Source of the DNA: Tistrella mobilis KA081020-065
GTDB taxonomy: Bacteria; Pseudomonadota; Alphaproteobacteria; Tistrellales; Tistrellaceae
Assembly (NCBI RefSeq): GCF_000264455.2
Contig: NC_017958.1
Location: forward strand, 248,001-312,000
Direction of reading: 5' to 3'
DNA: 64,000 nt
The position numbers were made by a program, and so were the translations under genes. The notes below the pieces were generated by a model. It was not told where the DNA came from. It made no database searches and was given only the letters and a program-made list of their open reading frames with translations. Positions 1-9,635 of this stretch are shown here, in pieces. Every line of letters starts with the position of its first letter. Position 1 is the stretch's first letter.

Positions 1-114
1 CAGGATCGACTTGCCGGCACCGGTCTCGCCGGTGAGGACGGCAAGGCCGGGGCCGAGGTCGAGATCGAGCCGGTCGATCAGAACCACGTCGCGGATCGAG
101 AGACTGGCGAGCAT
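1..114 (-). CDS. recN: DNA repair protein RecN (N-terminal fragment)
   Basis: Only the first 38 codons are inside the window; the gene continues past the left edge. The fragment begins MLASLSIRDVVLIDRLDLDL and reaches the Walker A motif GETGAGKS. This is the usual start of RecN, the SMC-like ATPase that acts at double-strand breaks. The order lpxC-bamD-recN is common in alphaproteobacteria and supports the call. The ATG complement is at 112-114. It lies 76 bases downstream of bamD on the same strand and is probably co-transcribed. Confidence 0.88.
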   Translation of the reverse strand, partial: MLASLSIRDVVLIDRLDLDLGPGLAVLTGETGAGKSIL

Positions 115-190
115 CCGGTCTTCCGTGACGATTGCGAAGGGAACGGGGGGTCGGGTGGGTGGCGAAGCGGGGTTGCGGGCGATCGCGGGA

Positions 191-1069
191 TCAGAAGACC
201 GAGTTGAAGGCGCGGCTGATCCACGACCCCTTGTCTTCCAACGGCTGAAGATTGCGGCCGGTGAGCAGGGCATAGCTGTCTTCGTACCAGTCGCTGCCCG
301 GATAGTTGTAGCCCAGCACCGCGGCAGCGGTCTGGGCCTCGCGCTCGATGCCGAGCGACAGATAGGCCTCCACCAGGCGGTGCAGAGCCTCCGGCACATG
401 GGTGGTGGTCTGATAGCGCTCGATCACCGTGCGGAAGCGGTTGATCGCGGCGATGTACATGCCGCGGGTCAGATAGTAGCGGCCGATCTCCATCTCCTTG
501 CCGGCCAGATGGTCGCGGGCAAGGTCGATCTTCAGCCGCGCGTCGCGGGCATAGGCGCTGTCGGGGAAGCGGCGTACCACCTCCTGGAAGGCCTCCAGCG
601 ACTTGCGGGTCATCTCCTGGTCGCGGCCGACATCCGAGATCCGCTCATAATGGCAGAGCCCGACCAGATAATAGGCATAGGCGACATTGGGATTGCCGGG
701 ATGCAGGTCGATGAAGCGCTGCGCGGTGGCGATCGCATCCTCGTACTGATTGGCCTGATAATAGGAATAGGCCGCCATCAGCTGCGCCTCGGTGGCCCAG
801 GTCGAATAGGGGTGCTGGCGTTCGACCTCGTCAAAGCTCTGCGCCGCCTTACGGTACTCGCCCTGATCGAGTTCGCTCGCCGCTTGGGCGTAGATCTGCT
901 CCACCGGCCGCTCGACATAGGCGGGACGGTCGTCGTCATCGCTCGAGCATGCAGCAAGTGCCGCCACGCACGCCGCCAGAATGCCGGCCCGCAGGATCCT
1001 GTGGACCCGGGTCACGGCTGTCGCCGTCCGCATCGCGATCGCCCGTTCCGTTGCGACTGCCTTCGCCAT
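191..1069 (-). CDS. bamD: Outer membrane assembly lipoprotein BamD
   Basis: BamD (ComL/YfiO) is the essential lipoprotein of the BAM complex, which inserts beta-barrel proteins into the outer membrane. The 292-residue product has a basic start, a hydrophobic stretch and a lipobox ending LAAC with the lipidated cysteine at about residue 41. TPR-like repeats follow, with typical BamD wording such as YSTWATEAQLMAAYSYY, IDLHPGNPNVAYAYYLVGL and RFPDSAYARDARLKI. The chosen ATG is preceded by GGGGAA. A second in-frame ATG at residue 13 would also leave a complete signal peptide. The gene normally sits next to lpxC; here about 1.4 kb separates them. Confidence 0.95.
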   Translation of the reverse strand: MAKAVATERAIAMRTATAVTRVHRILRAGILAACVAALAACSSDDDDRPAYVERPVEQIYAQAASELDQGEYRKAAQSFDEVERQHPYSTWATEAQLMAAYSYYQANQYEDAIATAQRFIDLHPGNPNVAYAYYLVGLCHYERISDVGRDQEMTRKSLEAFQEVVRRFPDSAYARDARLKIDLARDHLAGKEMEIGRYYLTRGMYIAAINRFRTVIERYQTTTHVPEALHRLVEAYLSLGIEREAQTAAAVLGYNYPGSDWYEDSYALLTGRNLQPLEDKGSWISRAFNSVF

Positions 1070-1193
1070 CCGTTCCCCGTCATGCTGCTCGGTGTCATGT
1101 CACGTCTCTGCCGGCCCTGGCCGGGCGGCCGCTACTATATCATTCCTGATCCGCACGAACAGAGGCGTGGCGCCCTCTCCGCATATCCGTGCC

Positions 1194-1255
1194 AGCGCCC
1201 GCGGCCCTGTAAGGCCAAGCGCCCGCGGCCATGCAAGGCCAGCGCCCGCGGCCAC
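1194..1255. repeat. Tandem repeat, 23-24 base unit, about 2.6 copies
   Basis: The core AGCGCCCGCGGCC followed by (C/A)TGNAAGGCC occurs twice in full and once in part, head to tail. The first two units differ at only a few bases. It lies upstream of bamD in DNA without a gene. No function is evident. Confidence 0.75.
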
Positions 1256-1860
1256 CCAGGATATGTGATGAGATCCCCTCATTTCGAGGCCGGAACACTT
1301 GCATTCCCTTTGGAAAGACCCGGCAACCCGATCCGTGGACGGGAACGATCCAGCCAACGACCGCCGTACAGCGATGGTGCAACATGCACAACGTCAATGG
1401 CTTCGCGCGATGTACACCCCGTTGCCGCAGGCCGTCCCGTACGGTGCGGCACCCTGGTTTCAAGTCTTGAACCCTGTCCCCTGCGCTCCGGATACGGCCG
1501 CGGCGCGGCATTTGAAGTCCGTCGGCAGCTGACTCAAGAAACGCCATGCTCACATCCCGAGAAATGGCCCAACATCCGATATTTACCATTTCTTCACCAC
1601 GCCAAGGATTTCTGAGTTCATTCTACAAAATCCTTAATTCGTGTCGATATATTCCCATAAACCCGACGACGATCCAATAATTACACTATTGCGTTTTGCA
1701 AATCGTCACAAAAGAAGCCAGATGCCATAAGCCCTGTCATTTGATGGGCAACCGAGGGTGTTATCAGTTTACGGCAGTTTCTAGCGAAAATGCCATAAAC
1801 GATTGTTTTGGTGCCCGCTATGTCTCTTAGCCCACCAAGAATGATTACTCGAAGTTCTGT

Positions 1861-1874
1861 TTGACAAAGTTGTC
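1861..1874 (+). promoter_or_regulatory. Putative -35 box overlapped by a palindrome, before the XRE gene
   Basis: TTGACA at 1861-1866 is a perfect -35. Overlapping it is GACAA-AG-TTGTC (1863-1874), a palindrome of the kind XRE-family repressors bind. The -10 would fall around CAAATA, close to the ATG at 1890. That suggests either a leaderless message or that translation starts at a later ATG (1905 or 1926). Autorepression is inferred from position only. Confidence 0.45.
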
Positions 1875-1889
1875 CATGGGACCGCAAAT

Positions 1890-2372
1890 ATGAGCAACAA
1901 AAACATGCATAGAGACGCCTGCGCTATGGGGGAACTGGCTAGACGTGTCGACAATTTCGTCGGGGAGCGGATCCGGCTGCGGCGGACGCTGCTTGGCATG
2001 ACCCAGGAACACCTGGCGGCAGCTCTCGATATTTCGTACCAGCAGGTGCAGAAATACGAAACCGGGCTCAATCGTGTGAGTGCGGGCCGCCTTTACGAAA
2101 TCTCGACCAAACTTGGCGTACCGGTCGCCTTCTTTTTCGACGGTCTGGAAGAGATTGCCGACAGCATCGATCCGGATGCGCCGAAAGAGCATGGCGGCAA
2201 GAACCGCTCGACCATCGAACTCGTCCGGTATTTCACCGACATCACCGACCAGACCTTGCGGACGGCCATCATCCGTCTGATCAAGGCCCTGGCCGAAGGC
2301 AATGGTCAGCGGGGCGAACGCTCGGACGACCTGGACATGACCGATCTTATGGATGACGACCGGCCGCATTGA
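1890..2372 (+). CDS. XRE-family helix-turn-helix regulator
   Basis: The 160-residue protein has a classic XRE DNA-binding domain at about residues 20-75 (IRLRRTLLGMTQEHLAAALD, then SYQQVQKYETGLNRVSAGRL). The C-terminal half is helical and acidic, with no recognisable ligand domain. Family members are cytoplasmic repressors or activators. It is the only plus-strand gene in the first 29 kb and interrupts the usual lpxC-bamD pairing. The DNA upstream is much richer in A/T than its surroundings, which suggests acquisition. ATGs at 1905 and 1926 are alternative starts and fit the promoter position better. The target is unknown; autoregulation is likely. Confidence 0.82.
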   Translation: MSNKNMHRDACAMGELARRVDNFVGERIRLRRTLLGMTQEHLAAALDISYQQVQKYETGLNRVSAGRLYEISTKLGVPVAFFFDGLEEIADSIDPDAPKEHGGKNRSTIELVRYFTDITDQTLRTAIIRLIKALAEGNGQRGERSDDLDMTDLMDDDRPH

Positions 2373-2397
2373 GCGCCGGTTCGCCATCCGACGATAC

Positions 2398-2438
2398 ATC
2401 AAAGGCCCGCATCGTATCTCACGATGCGGGCCTTTGAT
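2398..2438 (+). terminator. Perfect 18-bp hairpin between convergent genes
   Basis: An 18-base arm (2398-2415) and its exact complement (2421-2438) are separated by the loop ATCTC. The stem contains AAAGGCCCGC and its mirror GCGGGCCTTT, so each strand ends in a short T-rich tail. It lies between the stop of the plus-strand XRE gene and the stop of minus-strand lpxC, where a bidirectional terminator is expected. Confidence 0.85.
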
Positions 2439-2467
2439 CGTTTCCGGCTGACGCCGCGGCGGCCGGT

Positions 2468-3433
2468 TCAGGCGGCCTCGACCGCCCGTGCCGTATCGAC
2501 CTCATGGCAGCTGGTGTAGCGCCAGGCGGTCGGGTCGGCAAAAAGCGCATGCAGCAGGGCATTGTTCACGCCATGGCCCGGGGCCATGCCTTCGAACCGC
2601 GCCAGCAGAGGCGCACCGGCAAGGTAGAGGTCGCCCACGGCGTCCAGCGCCTTGTGGCGCACGAATTCGTCGGCGTAGCGCAGGCCTTCAGGGTTCAGCA
2701 CCCGATCGCCTTCGACCACCACCGCATTGTCGAGCGAGCCGCCGCGGCCGAGACCGGCTGCGCGCATCTGCTCCACCTCGTGGGCGAAGCCGAAGGTGCG
2801 GGCCGCCGCCAGCTCCGACGAGAAGCCCCGGGCGGTGAGGTCGATCACGATCCGCTCGCGCCCGATCACCGGGTTGGCGAAATCGATGGTGACGTCCAGG
2901 GTCCAGCGATCGGCCGGCAGCAGACGCACCACCGAATTGCCCTGCACCAGCTCCACCGGCTTCAGCACTTCGATGAAGCGCCGGGCAGCCGGCTGCTCGA
3001 TCATGCCGGCCCGCTCGATGACCTGGATGAAGGGGCGCGAGCTGCCGTCCATCACCGGCACTTCCGGACCGTCGATGTCGATGATCAGATTGTCGATGCC
3101 CATGGCGGCCAGCGCCGCCATCAGATGCTCCACGGTCGATACCGTCGCCGCCGGCCGGTCGCCGGTGGCGGGCACGCCCAGCATGCTGCACAACCGGGTG
3201 TTCACGATCGTGTCGTGGCGGGCAGGCACCACCACGCCGCCCATATCGGTGCGGCGAAAGACGATGCCGGTATCGGCGGCGGCCGGGCGCAGCACCATTT
3301 CCACCGGCGCACCACTGTGAAGGCCGACGCCGCTGCACCGCATCGGCACGGCCAGCGTCCGCTGGCGCACCACGCCCTGCGGCGCGGTGGTGCGGAGGAA
3401 ATCGGCGCTGTCGCGGATGTCGTTCAGGTACAC
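2468..3433 (-). CDS. lpxC: UDP-3-O-acyl-N-acetylglucosamine deacetylase LpxC
   Basis: LpxC is the zinc amidase that commits UDP-acyl-GlcNAc to lipid A synthesis. The GTG start at 3433 has GGAG eight bases upstream and gives 321 residues, the normal length. The zinc ligands are visible: H103 in STVEHLMAAL, and H260 and D264 in DEFVRHKALDAVGD. The catalytic H287 lies in APGHGVNN. The frame stays open further upstream, but that part is GC-rich and not LpxC-like. It follows ftsZ after a 352-base gap that has its own terminator and promoter, so it can be expressed apart from the dcw operon. Confidence 0.96.
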   Translation of the reverse strand: MYLNDIRDSADFLRTTAPQGVVRQRTLAVPMRCSGVGLHSGAPVEMVLRPAAADTGIVFRRTDMGGVVVPARHDTIVNTRLCSMLGVPATGDRPAATVSTVEHLMAALAAMGIDNLIIDIDGPEVPVMDGSSRPFIQVIERAGMIEQPAARRFIEVLKPVELVQGNSVVRLLPADRWTLDVTIDFANPVIGRERIVIDLTARGFSSELAAARTFGFAHEVEQMRAAGLGRGGSLDNAVVVEGDRVLNPEGLRYADEFVRHKALDAVGDLYLAGAPLLARFEGMAPGHGVNNALLHALFADPTAWRYTSCHEVDTARAVEAA

Positions 3434-3485
3434 GGGCTTTGCTCCGTTGCGGTCACGTCCGGATCGGGTGCGATCCGTCAGTGAA

Positions 3486-3514
3486 CAGGTAGCAAGCCCG
3501 GCGTCCAGGCTCAA
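3486..3514 (-). promoter_or_regulatory. Putative lpxC promoter
   Basis: On the minus strand TTGAGC (3509-3514) and TACCTG (3486-3491) are separated by exactly 17 bases, a reasonable sigma-70-type pair. It would start transcription about 45 bases before the lpxC GTG. Confidence 0.5.
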
Positions 3515-3522
3515 ATCACTCT

Positions 3523-3541
3523 TTGTTACCGATTGTAACAA
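3523..3541. promoter_or_regulatory. Palindrome TTGTTAC-N5-GTAACAA upstream of lpxC
   Basis: Seven-base arms match exactly around a five-base centre. It lies just upstream of the putative lpxC -35 box, a natural place for a regulator to bind. The protein is unknown. Confidence 0.4.
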
Positions 3542-3556
3542 CACCCCTGCATGAAA

Positions 3557-3591
3557 GCGCCGGCCCGTGCCGCAAGGGCACGAGCCGGCGC
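3557..3591 (-). terminator. Hairpin after ftsZ, probable dcw operon terminator
   Basis: GCGCCGGC and GCCGGCGC flank an inner CGTGCC/GGGCACG stem with a GCAA-type loop. On the minus strand the hairpin is followed by TTTCAT. It lies about 195 bases beyond the ftsZ stop. Confidence 0.6.
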
Positions 3592-3785
3592 CCGCCTGCG
3601 CGATGCCGAGCGACCGGACGCGCAAGAGCGTTCGCAACCACCCGCCCCGCCGGCGGAGGCTGCCGGGGCGGGGGGCTAGGGGTGGTGCGTTCATGTCGGC
3701 GGGACCGGCTGCACGCATGATTGAGCGCGCGCAGCCCCGGCGTCCCCCTTGGTGTCGTCGTCGATCCGCGGCGTCGCCGCAGCCG

Positions 3786-5351
3786 TCAGTTCGCCTGACG
3801 GCGCAGGAAGGCCGGGATTTCCAGCAGGTCGTTCTCCTCGTCGGCCGGCTGCTGACGCGCGGTGGCACCGCCATCGACATGGTCGAGCCGCGGCGCACGC
3901 CGCGGCTCTTCCGCCGCCGGACGGGCAGTCGCCTCGCTCTCGCGGCGATGGGCGCCGGTCATACGCTGCAGGAACGAGAACTTGCGCGGCGCCGCCTCGG
4001 TCGCCGGGCGGTCATCGACCACCGCCCGCGCGGGCTGCTGCTCCACCGCACGCGGAGCCGGCTCCAGCGCCAGCGGCTCTTCAGCCGCCTCGATGCGGGT
4101 GGGCTGACGCTCGGGCGCACGCACCGGCTCGGGCGCGATGAAGCTGCCGTCCTCGACCTCGCCGCGGGGCATCTGCGGCTGGGCGCTGCGGCCCCCCTCG
4201 CTGCGGGCGGTGGTGACCACCGGCGCCGGGTTCTCGACCACGGTCCGGCGGGCACCGCCCGACGCCGCCATCTGCGGCGCCTGCTGCATGGCGGCCGCCT
4301 GCTGGCTCTCGTTACGGGCCTGCGACTGGCCGCGAGCGGCAGCTTCCGCCTCCTGCTCGCGACGGGCGCGCTGGCGGGCGACCTCTTCGGCGTCGATGCC
4401 GGTGGCGACCACCGACACGCGCACCGTGCCTTCCAGGCTGGGATCGAAGGTCGAACCGAAGATGATATGCGCCTCGGGATCGACTTCCTCGCGGATGCGG
4501 TTGGCGGCCTCGTCGACCTCGTACAGGGTCATGTCGCCGCCGCCGGTGATGTTGATCAGCACGCCGCGCGCACCCTTCATCGACACGTCGTCGAGCAGCG
4601 GGTTCGAGATCGCGGCCTCGGCGGCCTCGATCGCGCGGTTGTCGCCACCGGCCTCGCCGGTGCCCATCATCGCCTTGCCCATCTCGCTCATCACGGTCCG
4701 GATGTCGGCGAAGTCCAGGTTGATCAGGCCGGGCATGACCATCAGGTCGGTCACGCCGCGCACGCCGGCATAAAGCACGTCGTCGGCCATCTTGAAGGCG
4801 TCGGCGAAGGTCGTGCGCTCGTTGGCGACCCGGAACAGGTTCTGGTTCGGGATCACGATCAGGGTGTCGACATACTTCTGCAGCTCGTCGATGCCCGAAT
4901 CGGCCAGCCGCATGCGGCGGGTGCCCTCGAAGTGGAAGGGCTTGGTGACCACGCCGACGGTCAGGATGCCCTTCTCACGCGCGATCTGGGCGATGACCGG
5001 CGCCGCACCGGTGCCGGTGCCGCCGCCCATGCCGGCGGTGACGAACACCATGTGGCTGCCGTCCAGATATTCGGAGATTTCCTCCATCGTCTCCTGGGCG
5101 GCGGCGCGGCCGACCTCGGGACGCGCACCCGCGCCCAGGCCGTGGGTGATCATCTGGCCAAGCTGGATGCGGCGTTCGGCCTGGCTCTGGTTCAGCGCCT
5201 GCGCATCGGTGTTGCAGACGATGAACTCCACGCCTTCCAGCTGGGCGTTGATCATGTTGTTGACGGCGTTGCCGCCGGCGCCGCCCACACCGACCACGGT
5301 GATCCGCGGGGTCAGCTGCATGCTGTCGGGGATGCTGAGATTAAGGGACAT
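3786..5351 (-). CDS. ftsZ: Cell division protein FtsZ
   Basis: FtsZ is the tubulin-like GTPase that forms the division ring. The ATG at 5351 has AGGAGG nine bases upstream and gives 521 residues. The GTP-binding signature GGGTGTG is at about residues 109-115, and the N-terminal glycine-rich [13 protein letters not shown] is intact. Residues from about 320 form a long Gln/Ala/Pro/Arg-rich linker, as in many alphaproteobacterial FtsZs. The protein ends with the conserved peptide [12 protein letters not shown], which binds FtsA and other partners. It is the last division gene of the cluster, 80 bases after ftsA. Confidence 0.98.
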   Translation of the reverse strand: MSLNLSIPDSMQLTPRITVVGVGGAGGNAVNNMINAQLEGVEFIVCNTDAQALNQSQAERRIQLGQMITHGLGAGARPEVGRAAAQETMEEISEYLDGSHMVFVTAGMGGGTGTGAAPVIAQIAREKGILTVGVVTKPFHFEGTRRMRLADSGIDELQKYVDTLIVIPNQNLFRVANERTTFADAFKMADDVLYAGVRGVTDLMVMPGLINLDFADIRTVMSEMGKAMMGTGEAGGDNRAIEAAEAAISNPLLDDVSMKGARGVLINITGGGDMTLYEVDEAANRIREEVDPEAHIIFGSTFDPSLEGTVRVSVVATGIDAEEVARQRARREQEAEAAARGQSQARNESQQAAAMQQAPQMAASGGARRTVVENPAPVVTTARSEGGRSAQPQMPRGEVEDGSFIAPEPVRAPERQPTRIEAAEEPLALEPAPRAVEQQPARAVVDDRPATEAAPRKFSFLQRMTGAHRRESEATARPAAEEPRRAPRLDHVDGGATARQQPADEENDLLEIPAFLRRQAN

Positions 5352-5431
5352 GACGTGTTGCCTCCTGGTCGCTCGGACTTGGATCCGCCCCCGCCGCGAT
5401 CGCCGACACGGGGACGGGAAACTTCGGGTCT

Positions 5432-6667
5432 TCAGAAATTCGACTTCAGCCAGCGGCCCAGCCGGCCGAAAGTGCCGCGGCCGGCATCGGGCCCGGCATC
5501 GCGCTCGCCCACCTCGCCCCAATCCGCCACGGCATGGGCGATCAGGCCGGTGACGACCGAGAAGCCGGCGCCGCCGGACTGTTCCAGCTCTCCCGAGGCC
5601 GCGATCGGCCGGCCCAGCCGGACCTGACGGCCCAGCACCCGGCCCGCCAGTTCGCGCAGCCCCTGAAGCTGCGACGCCCCGCCGGTCAGCACCACGCGCT
5701 TGGCACCCACCTCGGCAAGGCCGCTCTTTTCAAGGCGCTCGCGGATCAGCTCCAGCGTCTCCTCCACCCGGGGGCGGACGATGTTCACCAGCAGCGAGCG
5801 CGGGACGTTCTGCACGCCGTCGGGTTCACCCACCCGCGGCAGCTCGATCAGTTCGCGGGCATCCGACGGGGTCGCGATCGCAGAGCCATACAGCGTCTTC
5901 ATCCGCTCGGCATGGACCAGCGGCGTCTCCAGCACCTGGGCGATGTCGCGGGTGACGTGCAGCCCGCCGACGCCGAAACCGTCGACATGGATCAGGCTGC
6001 CGTTGAAGAACACCGCCATGGTGGTGGTACCGCCCCCCATGTCGACGACGGTGGTGCCCATATTGCGCTCGTCCTCCACCAGGCAGGCGAGGCCGGCGGC
6101 GAAGGGCGAGGCGACCACCGCCTCGATCTCCAGATGGCAGCGGGCGATGCACAGCTCCAGATTGCGCCACGGGCTCGACTGGGCGGTCACGACATGCATG
6201 CTCACACCCAGCCGCTCGCCATACATGCCGCGCGGATCGCGGATGCCGCCAGCATCGTCGATCGAATGATCGACCGGCAGGGCATGCATCACGGCCCGGT
6301 CGTCGCCCAGGAACATGCGCCGGCCTTCGGCATAGATCCGGCGGATATCCGCATCGGCCACCGCATGGCCGGCGATTTCGACCTCCAGATCGATCAGATG
6401 GCTGGACATCACGGTCGAGGGCAGCGCCACCACCACCCGCTCGATGGTTTCACCCGCCATCTGCTCGGCCGCATGGACCGCCGCCAGGATCGAGGCCTCG
6501 GCCTGGACCATGTCGACGATCATCCCGGCGCGCAGACCGCGCGCCGCCTGATGGCCGATGCCGCGGACGCGCCAGCGGCCATGGCCGTCACCCTCGGCGA
6601 TGAAGCACACCACTTTGGTGGTGCCGATGTCGAGTGCCGCAATCAGGCCGCCGCGCCCCTTCGCCAT
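5432..6667 (-). CDS. ftsA: Cell division protein FtsA
   Basis: FtsA is the actin-like ATPase that tethers FtsZ to the membrane. From the ATG at 6667, with AAGGTGGG upstream, the product is 411 residues. Phosphate-binding motifs of the actin/Hsp70 fold are clear: [15 protein letters not shown] near the start and [14 protein letters not shown] in the middle. The adenosine motif [13 protein letters not shown] lies near the end. The last residues ([11 protein letters not shown]) resemble the amphipathic membrane-targeting helix. An earlier ATG twelve codons upstream is less likely because it has no good ribosome site. Confidence 0.97.
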   Translation of the reverse strand: MAKGRGGLIAALDIGTTKVVCFIAEGDGHGRWRVRGIGHQAARGLRAGMIVDMVQAEASILAAVHAAEQMAGETIERVVVALPSTVMSSHLIDLEVEIAGHAVADADIRRIYAEGRRMFLGDDRAVMHALPVDHSIDDAGGIRDPRGMYGERLGVSMHVVTAQSSPWRNLELCIARCHLEIEAVVASPFAAGLACLVEDERNMGTTVVDMGGGTTTMAVFFNGSLIHVDGFGVGGLHVTRDIAQVLETPLVHAERMKTLYGSAIATPSDARELIELPRVGEPDGVQNVPRSLLVNIVRPRVEETLELIRERLEKSGLAEVGAKRVVLTGGASQLQGLRELAGRVLGRQVRLGRPIAASGELEQSGGAGFSVVTGLIAHAVADWGEVGERDAGPDAGRGTFGRLGRWLKSNF

Positions 6668-6781
6668 GTTTTCCCACCTTCCCGCTTGTGCGATGCACAC
6701 TGAGTGGCCCCAGGGGCCGTTCGCAGTCGTCGTTATCGTTGCCGTCGTCGTCGTCTTCGCCGTCGGGCATCCGGCCCGGGG

Positions 6782-7726
6782 TCAGGCATCGAGCCCCGGG
6801 CCGGTCGCGGCCGCGCCCGGCGGCCGCTTGACCTCGGGCTTCATCCGTTCGGTCAGCGCCGCCGCATCGGTCAGACGGACGGCGAACTGACCGGCGATCC
6901 TGAGATCGACCGAGGTGATCGCCTTTTCGAGGATGCCGTGATCGCGCTCCACCTCGGCCAGCCGCTTCCAGGCCTCGACGGCACCGCGGGCCGGCAGGCG
7001 CACCACCACGCCGTCCTTCAGATGCACGTCCCAGCGCCGGCCGCCGACCCGGACCCCCGCCACGAAACGGTCGGCCAGATCGGGGGCGGTTTCGACCAGG
7101 TCCAGCAGCTGCGCCACCAGCTGCGGTGCATCGTCGCCCACCACCACCGGCAGATAGGCGAAGCGGCCGACATCCACGCCTTCGATCAGCGCGCCCTTGC
7201 GGTCGACCAGGATATGGCCGTCGCCGACCTGCCAGAGGGCGGCGGCCTGACGCTCGCGGATGCGGACGTAAAGCGTGTCCGGCCAGCGCCGTTCTATCGA
7301 GGCGCGCTCGACCCAGGGCAGCTGCTCCAGCCTGAGGCGCATCTGGTCCAGGTCCAGCGCCAGCATCGGCGTGCCCTGGTCAACAGCCATTGCCCCAAGT
7401 ACCTGTCCGGGCTTCGTTTCGTACCGCCCTTCCAGATAGATTTCCTTCACGGCCAGCCCCAGATGGCCGGCCTGAATCACCGCGAAATCATGGGCGCCGT
7501 CGGCCGCCGCCCCGGCGGTGCCGGACGACCACAGCCACCAGCCGGCGCCGCCGACCAGCGCCAGCACCCCCAGCCTGCGCCCCCAGATGGCCGCGGGCCT
7601 GAGCCATTTCGGCCGACGCCGGCGGCGGCGCAAAGCTTCCGCCAGGGCGGCGGCTTCCTCCGCCCCTTCGAAGCCATGGGTGGTGACCCGCTTGACGCGG
7701 ATGTCTTCGGTGCTCAGGCGTCGCAT
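6782..7726 (-). CDS. ftsQ: Cell division protein FtsQ
   Basis: FtsQ is a bitopic membrane protein that links early and late divisome parts through the FtsQLB complex. The 314-residue product has a long basic cytoplasmic N-terminus (about 60 residues, with a run of arginines), one membrane segment (LGVLALVGGAGWWLWS), then a POTRA domain (VKEIYLEGRYETKPGQVLGA and WVERASIERRWPDTLYVRI) and the FtsQ domain. The ATG at 7726 lies inside the end of ddl (13 bases shared), which suggests translational coupling. The frame remains open upstream of this ATG only as antisense-like read-through of ddl. Confidence 0.95.
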   Translation of the reverse strand: MRRLSTEDIRVKRVTTHGFEGAEEAAALAEALRRRRRRPKWLRPAAIWGRRLGVLALVGGAGWWLWSSGTAGAAADGAHDFAVIQAGHLGLAVKEIYLEGRYETKPGQVLGAMAVDQGTPMLALDLDQMRLRLEQLPWVERASIERRWPDTLYVRIRERQAAALWQVGDGHILVDRKGALIEGVDVGRFAYLPVVVGDDAPQLVAQLLDLVETAPDLADRFVAGVRVGGRRWDVHLKDGVVVRLPARGAVEAWKRLAEVERDHGILEKAITSVDLRIAGQFAVRLTDAAALTERMKPEVKRPPGAAATGPGLDA

Positions 7727-8628
7727 GCAGCGTGCTCCACCATCCATCTGACCAAAGGCCCGAACGCGATCCCCACGGCGGCGGCCTGCTCGGGTACCAG
7801 CGACAGCGGCGTCATGCCCGGCTGGGTGTTCACCTCCAGCAGGATCAGCCCCTCGGTGCCGGGTTTGGTATCGTCCCAGCGCAGATCCGCGCGGCTGACA
7901 CCGCGGCAGCCGAGCGCCCGATGGGCCGCCTCGGCAATCTCTTTCGCCCGCACGGCCAGGTCCTCGGGCACGGGTGCGGGCACCAGATGCACGGCGCGGC
8001 CGTCGGTGTACTTGGCCTCGTAGTCGTAGAAGTTCTGCACCGGCCGGATCTCGGTCAGCCCCAGCGCCCTGCCGTCCATCACGCCGACCGTCAGCTCGCG
8101 GCCGGGGATGTAACGCTCCACCAGCACCACGGGACCGTGGGTCCAGCTGCGGTTGCCGAGCGGGGTCTCGCTTTCGTCGCGCACGATCCGCACGCCGACG
8201 CTCGACCCCTCCTGGGCGGGCTTCAGCACATAGGGCACCGCCATCGGATGCTCGCGGCCGATCTCGTCGATATGCATCACCCGATCCTCGGCCACCGGCA
8301 GGCCGGCGGCGGCGTAGAGCCGCTTGGCGACCGGCTTGTCCATGGCGATGGCGGATGCCAGCAGGCCGGAATGGGTATAAGGCAGCCGCATCAGGTTCAT
8401 CACGCCCTGCACGCAGCCATCCTCGCCGAAGCGGCCATGCAGGGCGTTGAACACCACATCGGGGCGGATCTCGGCCAGCTTCGCACCAAGGTCGGCACCG
8501 GCATCGATCTCGGTCACCCGATAGCCCTCGCCGCGCAGCGCCTCGGCACAGGCGCGGCCGCTGGTCAGCGAAACCTCGCGTTCCGCCGACATGCCGCCCA
8601 TCAGTACCGCCACATGCTGCGTGGTCAT
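7714..8628 (-). CDS. ddl: D-alanine--D-alanine ligase
   Basis: An ATP-grasp enzyme that makes the D-Ala-D-Ala dipeptide added by MurF. The 304-residue protein has the family start [19 protein letters not shown], the central [11 protein letters not shown], the lid-region [14 protein letters not shown] and the metal/substrate end [19 protein letters not shown]. It overlaps murB by four bases (ATGA) and ftsQ by thirteen. The position inside dcw identifies it as the DdlB type. Confidence 0.97.
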   Translation of the reverse strand: MTTQHVAVLMGGMSAEREVSLTSGRACAEALRGEGYRVTEIDAGADLGAKLAEIRPDVVFNALHGRFGEDGCVQGVMNLMRLPYTHSGLLASAIAMDKPVAKRLYAAAGLPVAEDRVMHIDEIGREHPMAVPYVLKPAQEGSSVGVRIVRDESETPLGNRSWTHGPVVLVERYIPGRELTVGVMDGRALGLTEIRPVQNFYDYEAKYTDGRAVHLVPAPVPEDLAVRAKEIAEAAHRALGCRGVSRADLRWDDTKPGTEGLILLEVNTQPGMTPLSLVPEQAAAVGIAFGPLVRWMVEHAACDA

Positions 8629-9635
8629 GCCTTGCTCCCGCTCTCGTCCGTGGTTGCCCCCGGCACCGCACCGGCCGGACGGCCGATGCGGCGGATTTCC
8701 CAGGTCAGTTCAATGCCCGAAGCGGCCCGCACCCGCGCGCGCACCTCCTCGCCCAAGGCCTCGATCTCGGCGGCGGTGGCGCCGCCGGTGTTGATCAGGA
8801 AGTTGCAGTGCCGTTCCGAGACCTGGGCGGCGCCGATCTGCAATCCGCGGCAGCCGGCCCGGTCGATCAGCTCCCAGGCCTTGGCCCCTTCCGGGTTGCG
8901 GAAGGTGCTGCCGCCGGTACGGGACCGGACCGGCTGGCTTTCCTCGCGCTGCGCCCGGATCTCGTCCATCCGCGCGCGGATCGCCGCCGGATCGCCCGGC
9001 CGGCCGCGCAGACGCGCACCGGTGAAGATCCAGTCCGCAGGTGCCGCCGAGTGGCGATAGCCAAGGCCCAGCGCCGCGGCCGGCACCTCGTGGATGCGCC
9101 CGGCCCGGTCGACCGCGGTGGCCGAGACCAGGACATCGGCGATCTCGGCACCATAGGCCCCGGCATTCATCCGCAGCGCGCCGCCGATGGTGCCCGGAAT
9201 GCCCGACAGGAATTCAAGCCCGGCGAGCCCCGCCCGCTGGGCGATCTCGGCCACGTTCACATCCAGCGCCCCGGCACCGGCGATCACCTCGGTGCCGTCG
9301 ACCTCCATGTCGACGAAGCCCCGGCCAAGCCTGACCACGACACCGGCCACACCGCCATCGCGCACCAGCAGGTTGGAGCCGACACCGATCACCGTCACCG
9401 GCACATCGGCCGGCAGGGCGGCCAGGAAATCGGCCAGATCCTGCACGCCGGCCGGCTTGAACAGCGCCTCGGCCGGGCCGCCGACCCGGAACCAGGTCAC
9501 CCGGTCCAGCATCGCGCCATGGCTGATCCGCCCGCGCACCGCCGGCAGGCGGCCGGCCAGCGGCAGGGCGGCGGCACCGCCCTCCCCGTCGGCGGCGGCG
9601 TGCCGGATGGTCTGCGTCAGGGCGGCATCGGTCAT
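8625..9635 (-). CDS. murB: UDP-N-acetylenolpyruvoylglucosamine reductase MurB
   Basis: This FAD enzyme reduces enolpyruvyl-UDP-GlcNAc to UDP-MurNAc with NADPH. From the ATG at 9635 it has 336 residues. FAD-binding motifs are present ([34 protein letters not shown]), as are the catalytic serine motif GSTFRNP and the C-terminal [14 protein letters not shown]. The frame is open further upstream within murC, but the ATG that overlaps the murC stop by one base is the sensible start. The protein is type I-like in length. Confidence 0.96.
   Translation of the reverse strand: MTDAALTQTIRHAAADGEGGAAALPLAGRLPAVRGRISHGAMLDRVTWFRVGGPAEALFKPAGVQDLADFLAALPADVPVTVIGVGSNLLVRDGGVAGVVVRLGRGFVDMEVDGTEVIAGAGALDVNVAEIAQRAGLAGLEFLSGIPGTIGGALRMNAGAYGAEIADVLVSATAVDRAGRIHEVPAAALGLGYRHSAAPADWIFTGARLRGRPGDPAAIRARMDEIRAQREESQPVRSRTGGSTFRNPEGAKAWELIDRAGCRGLQIGAAQVSERHCNFLINTGGATAAEIEALGEEVRARVRAASGIELTWEIRRIGRPAGAVPGATTDESGSKA

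Larger units (their letters stand above)
1070..1889. other. 820-base non-coding stretch between bamD and an XRE regulator
   Basis: I see no convincing gene here. The half next to bamD is GC-rich and holds a short tandem repeat (1194-1255). A TATAGT-like -10 on the minus strand near 1130 could belong to bamD, but no good -35 accompanies it. From about 1550 the base composition drops sharply and runs of A/T appear up to the regulator. A small palindrome TTCAAG-T-CTTGAA lies near 1460-1471. The low-GC half looks like acquired DNA that came in with the regulator. Confidence 0.6.
3434..3785. other. ftsZ-lpxC intergenic region, 352 bases
   Basis: This gap holds a strong hairpin (3557-3591), a palindrome (3523-3541) and a putative lpxC promoter (3486-3514), listed separately. 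The remaining part next to ftsZ is very GC-rich. I see no gene in it. Confidence 0.7.
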
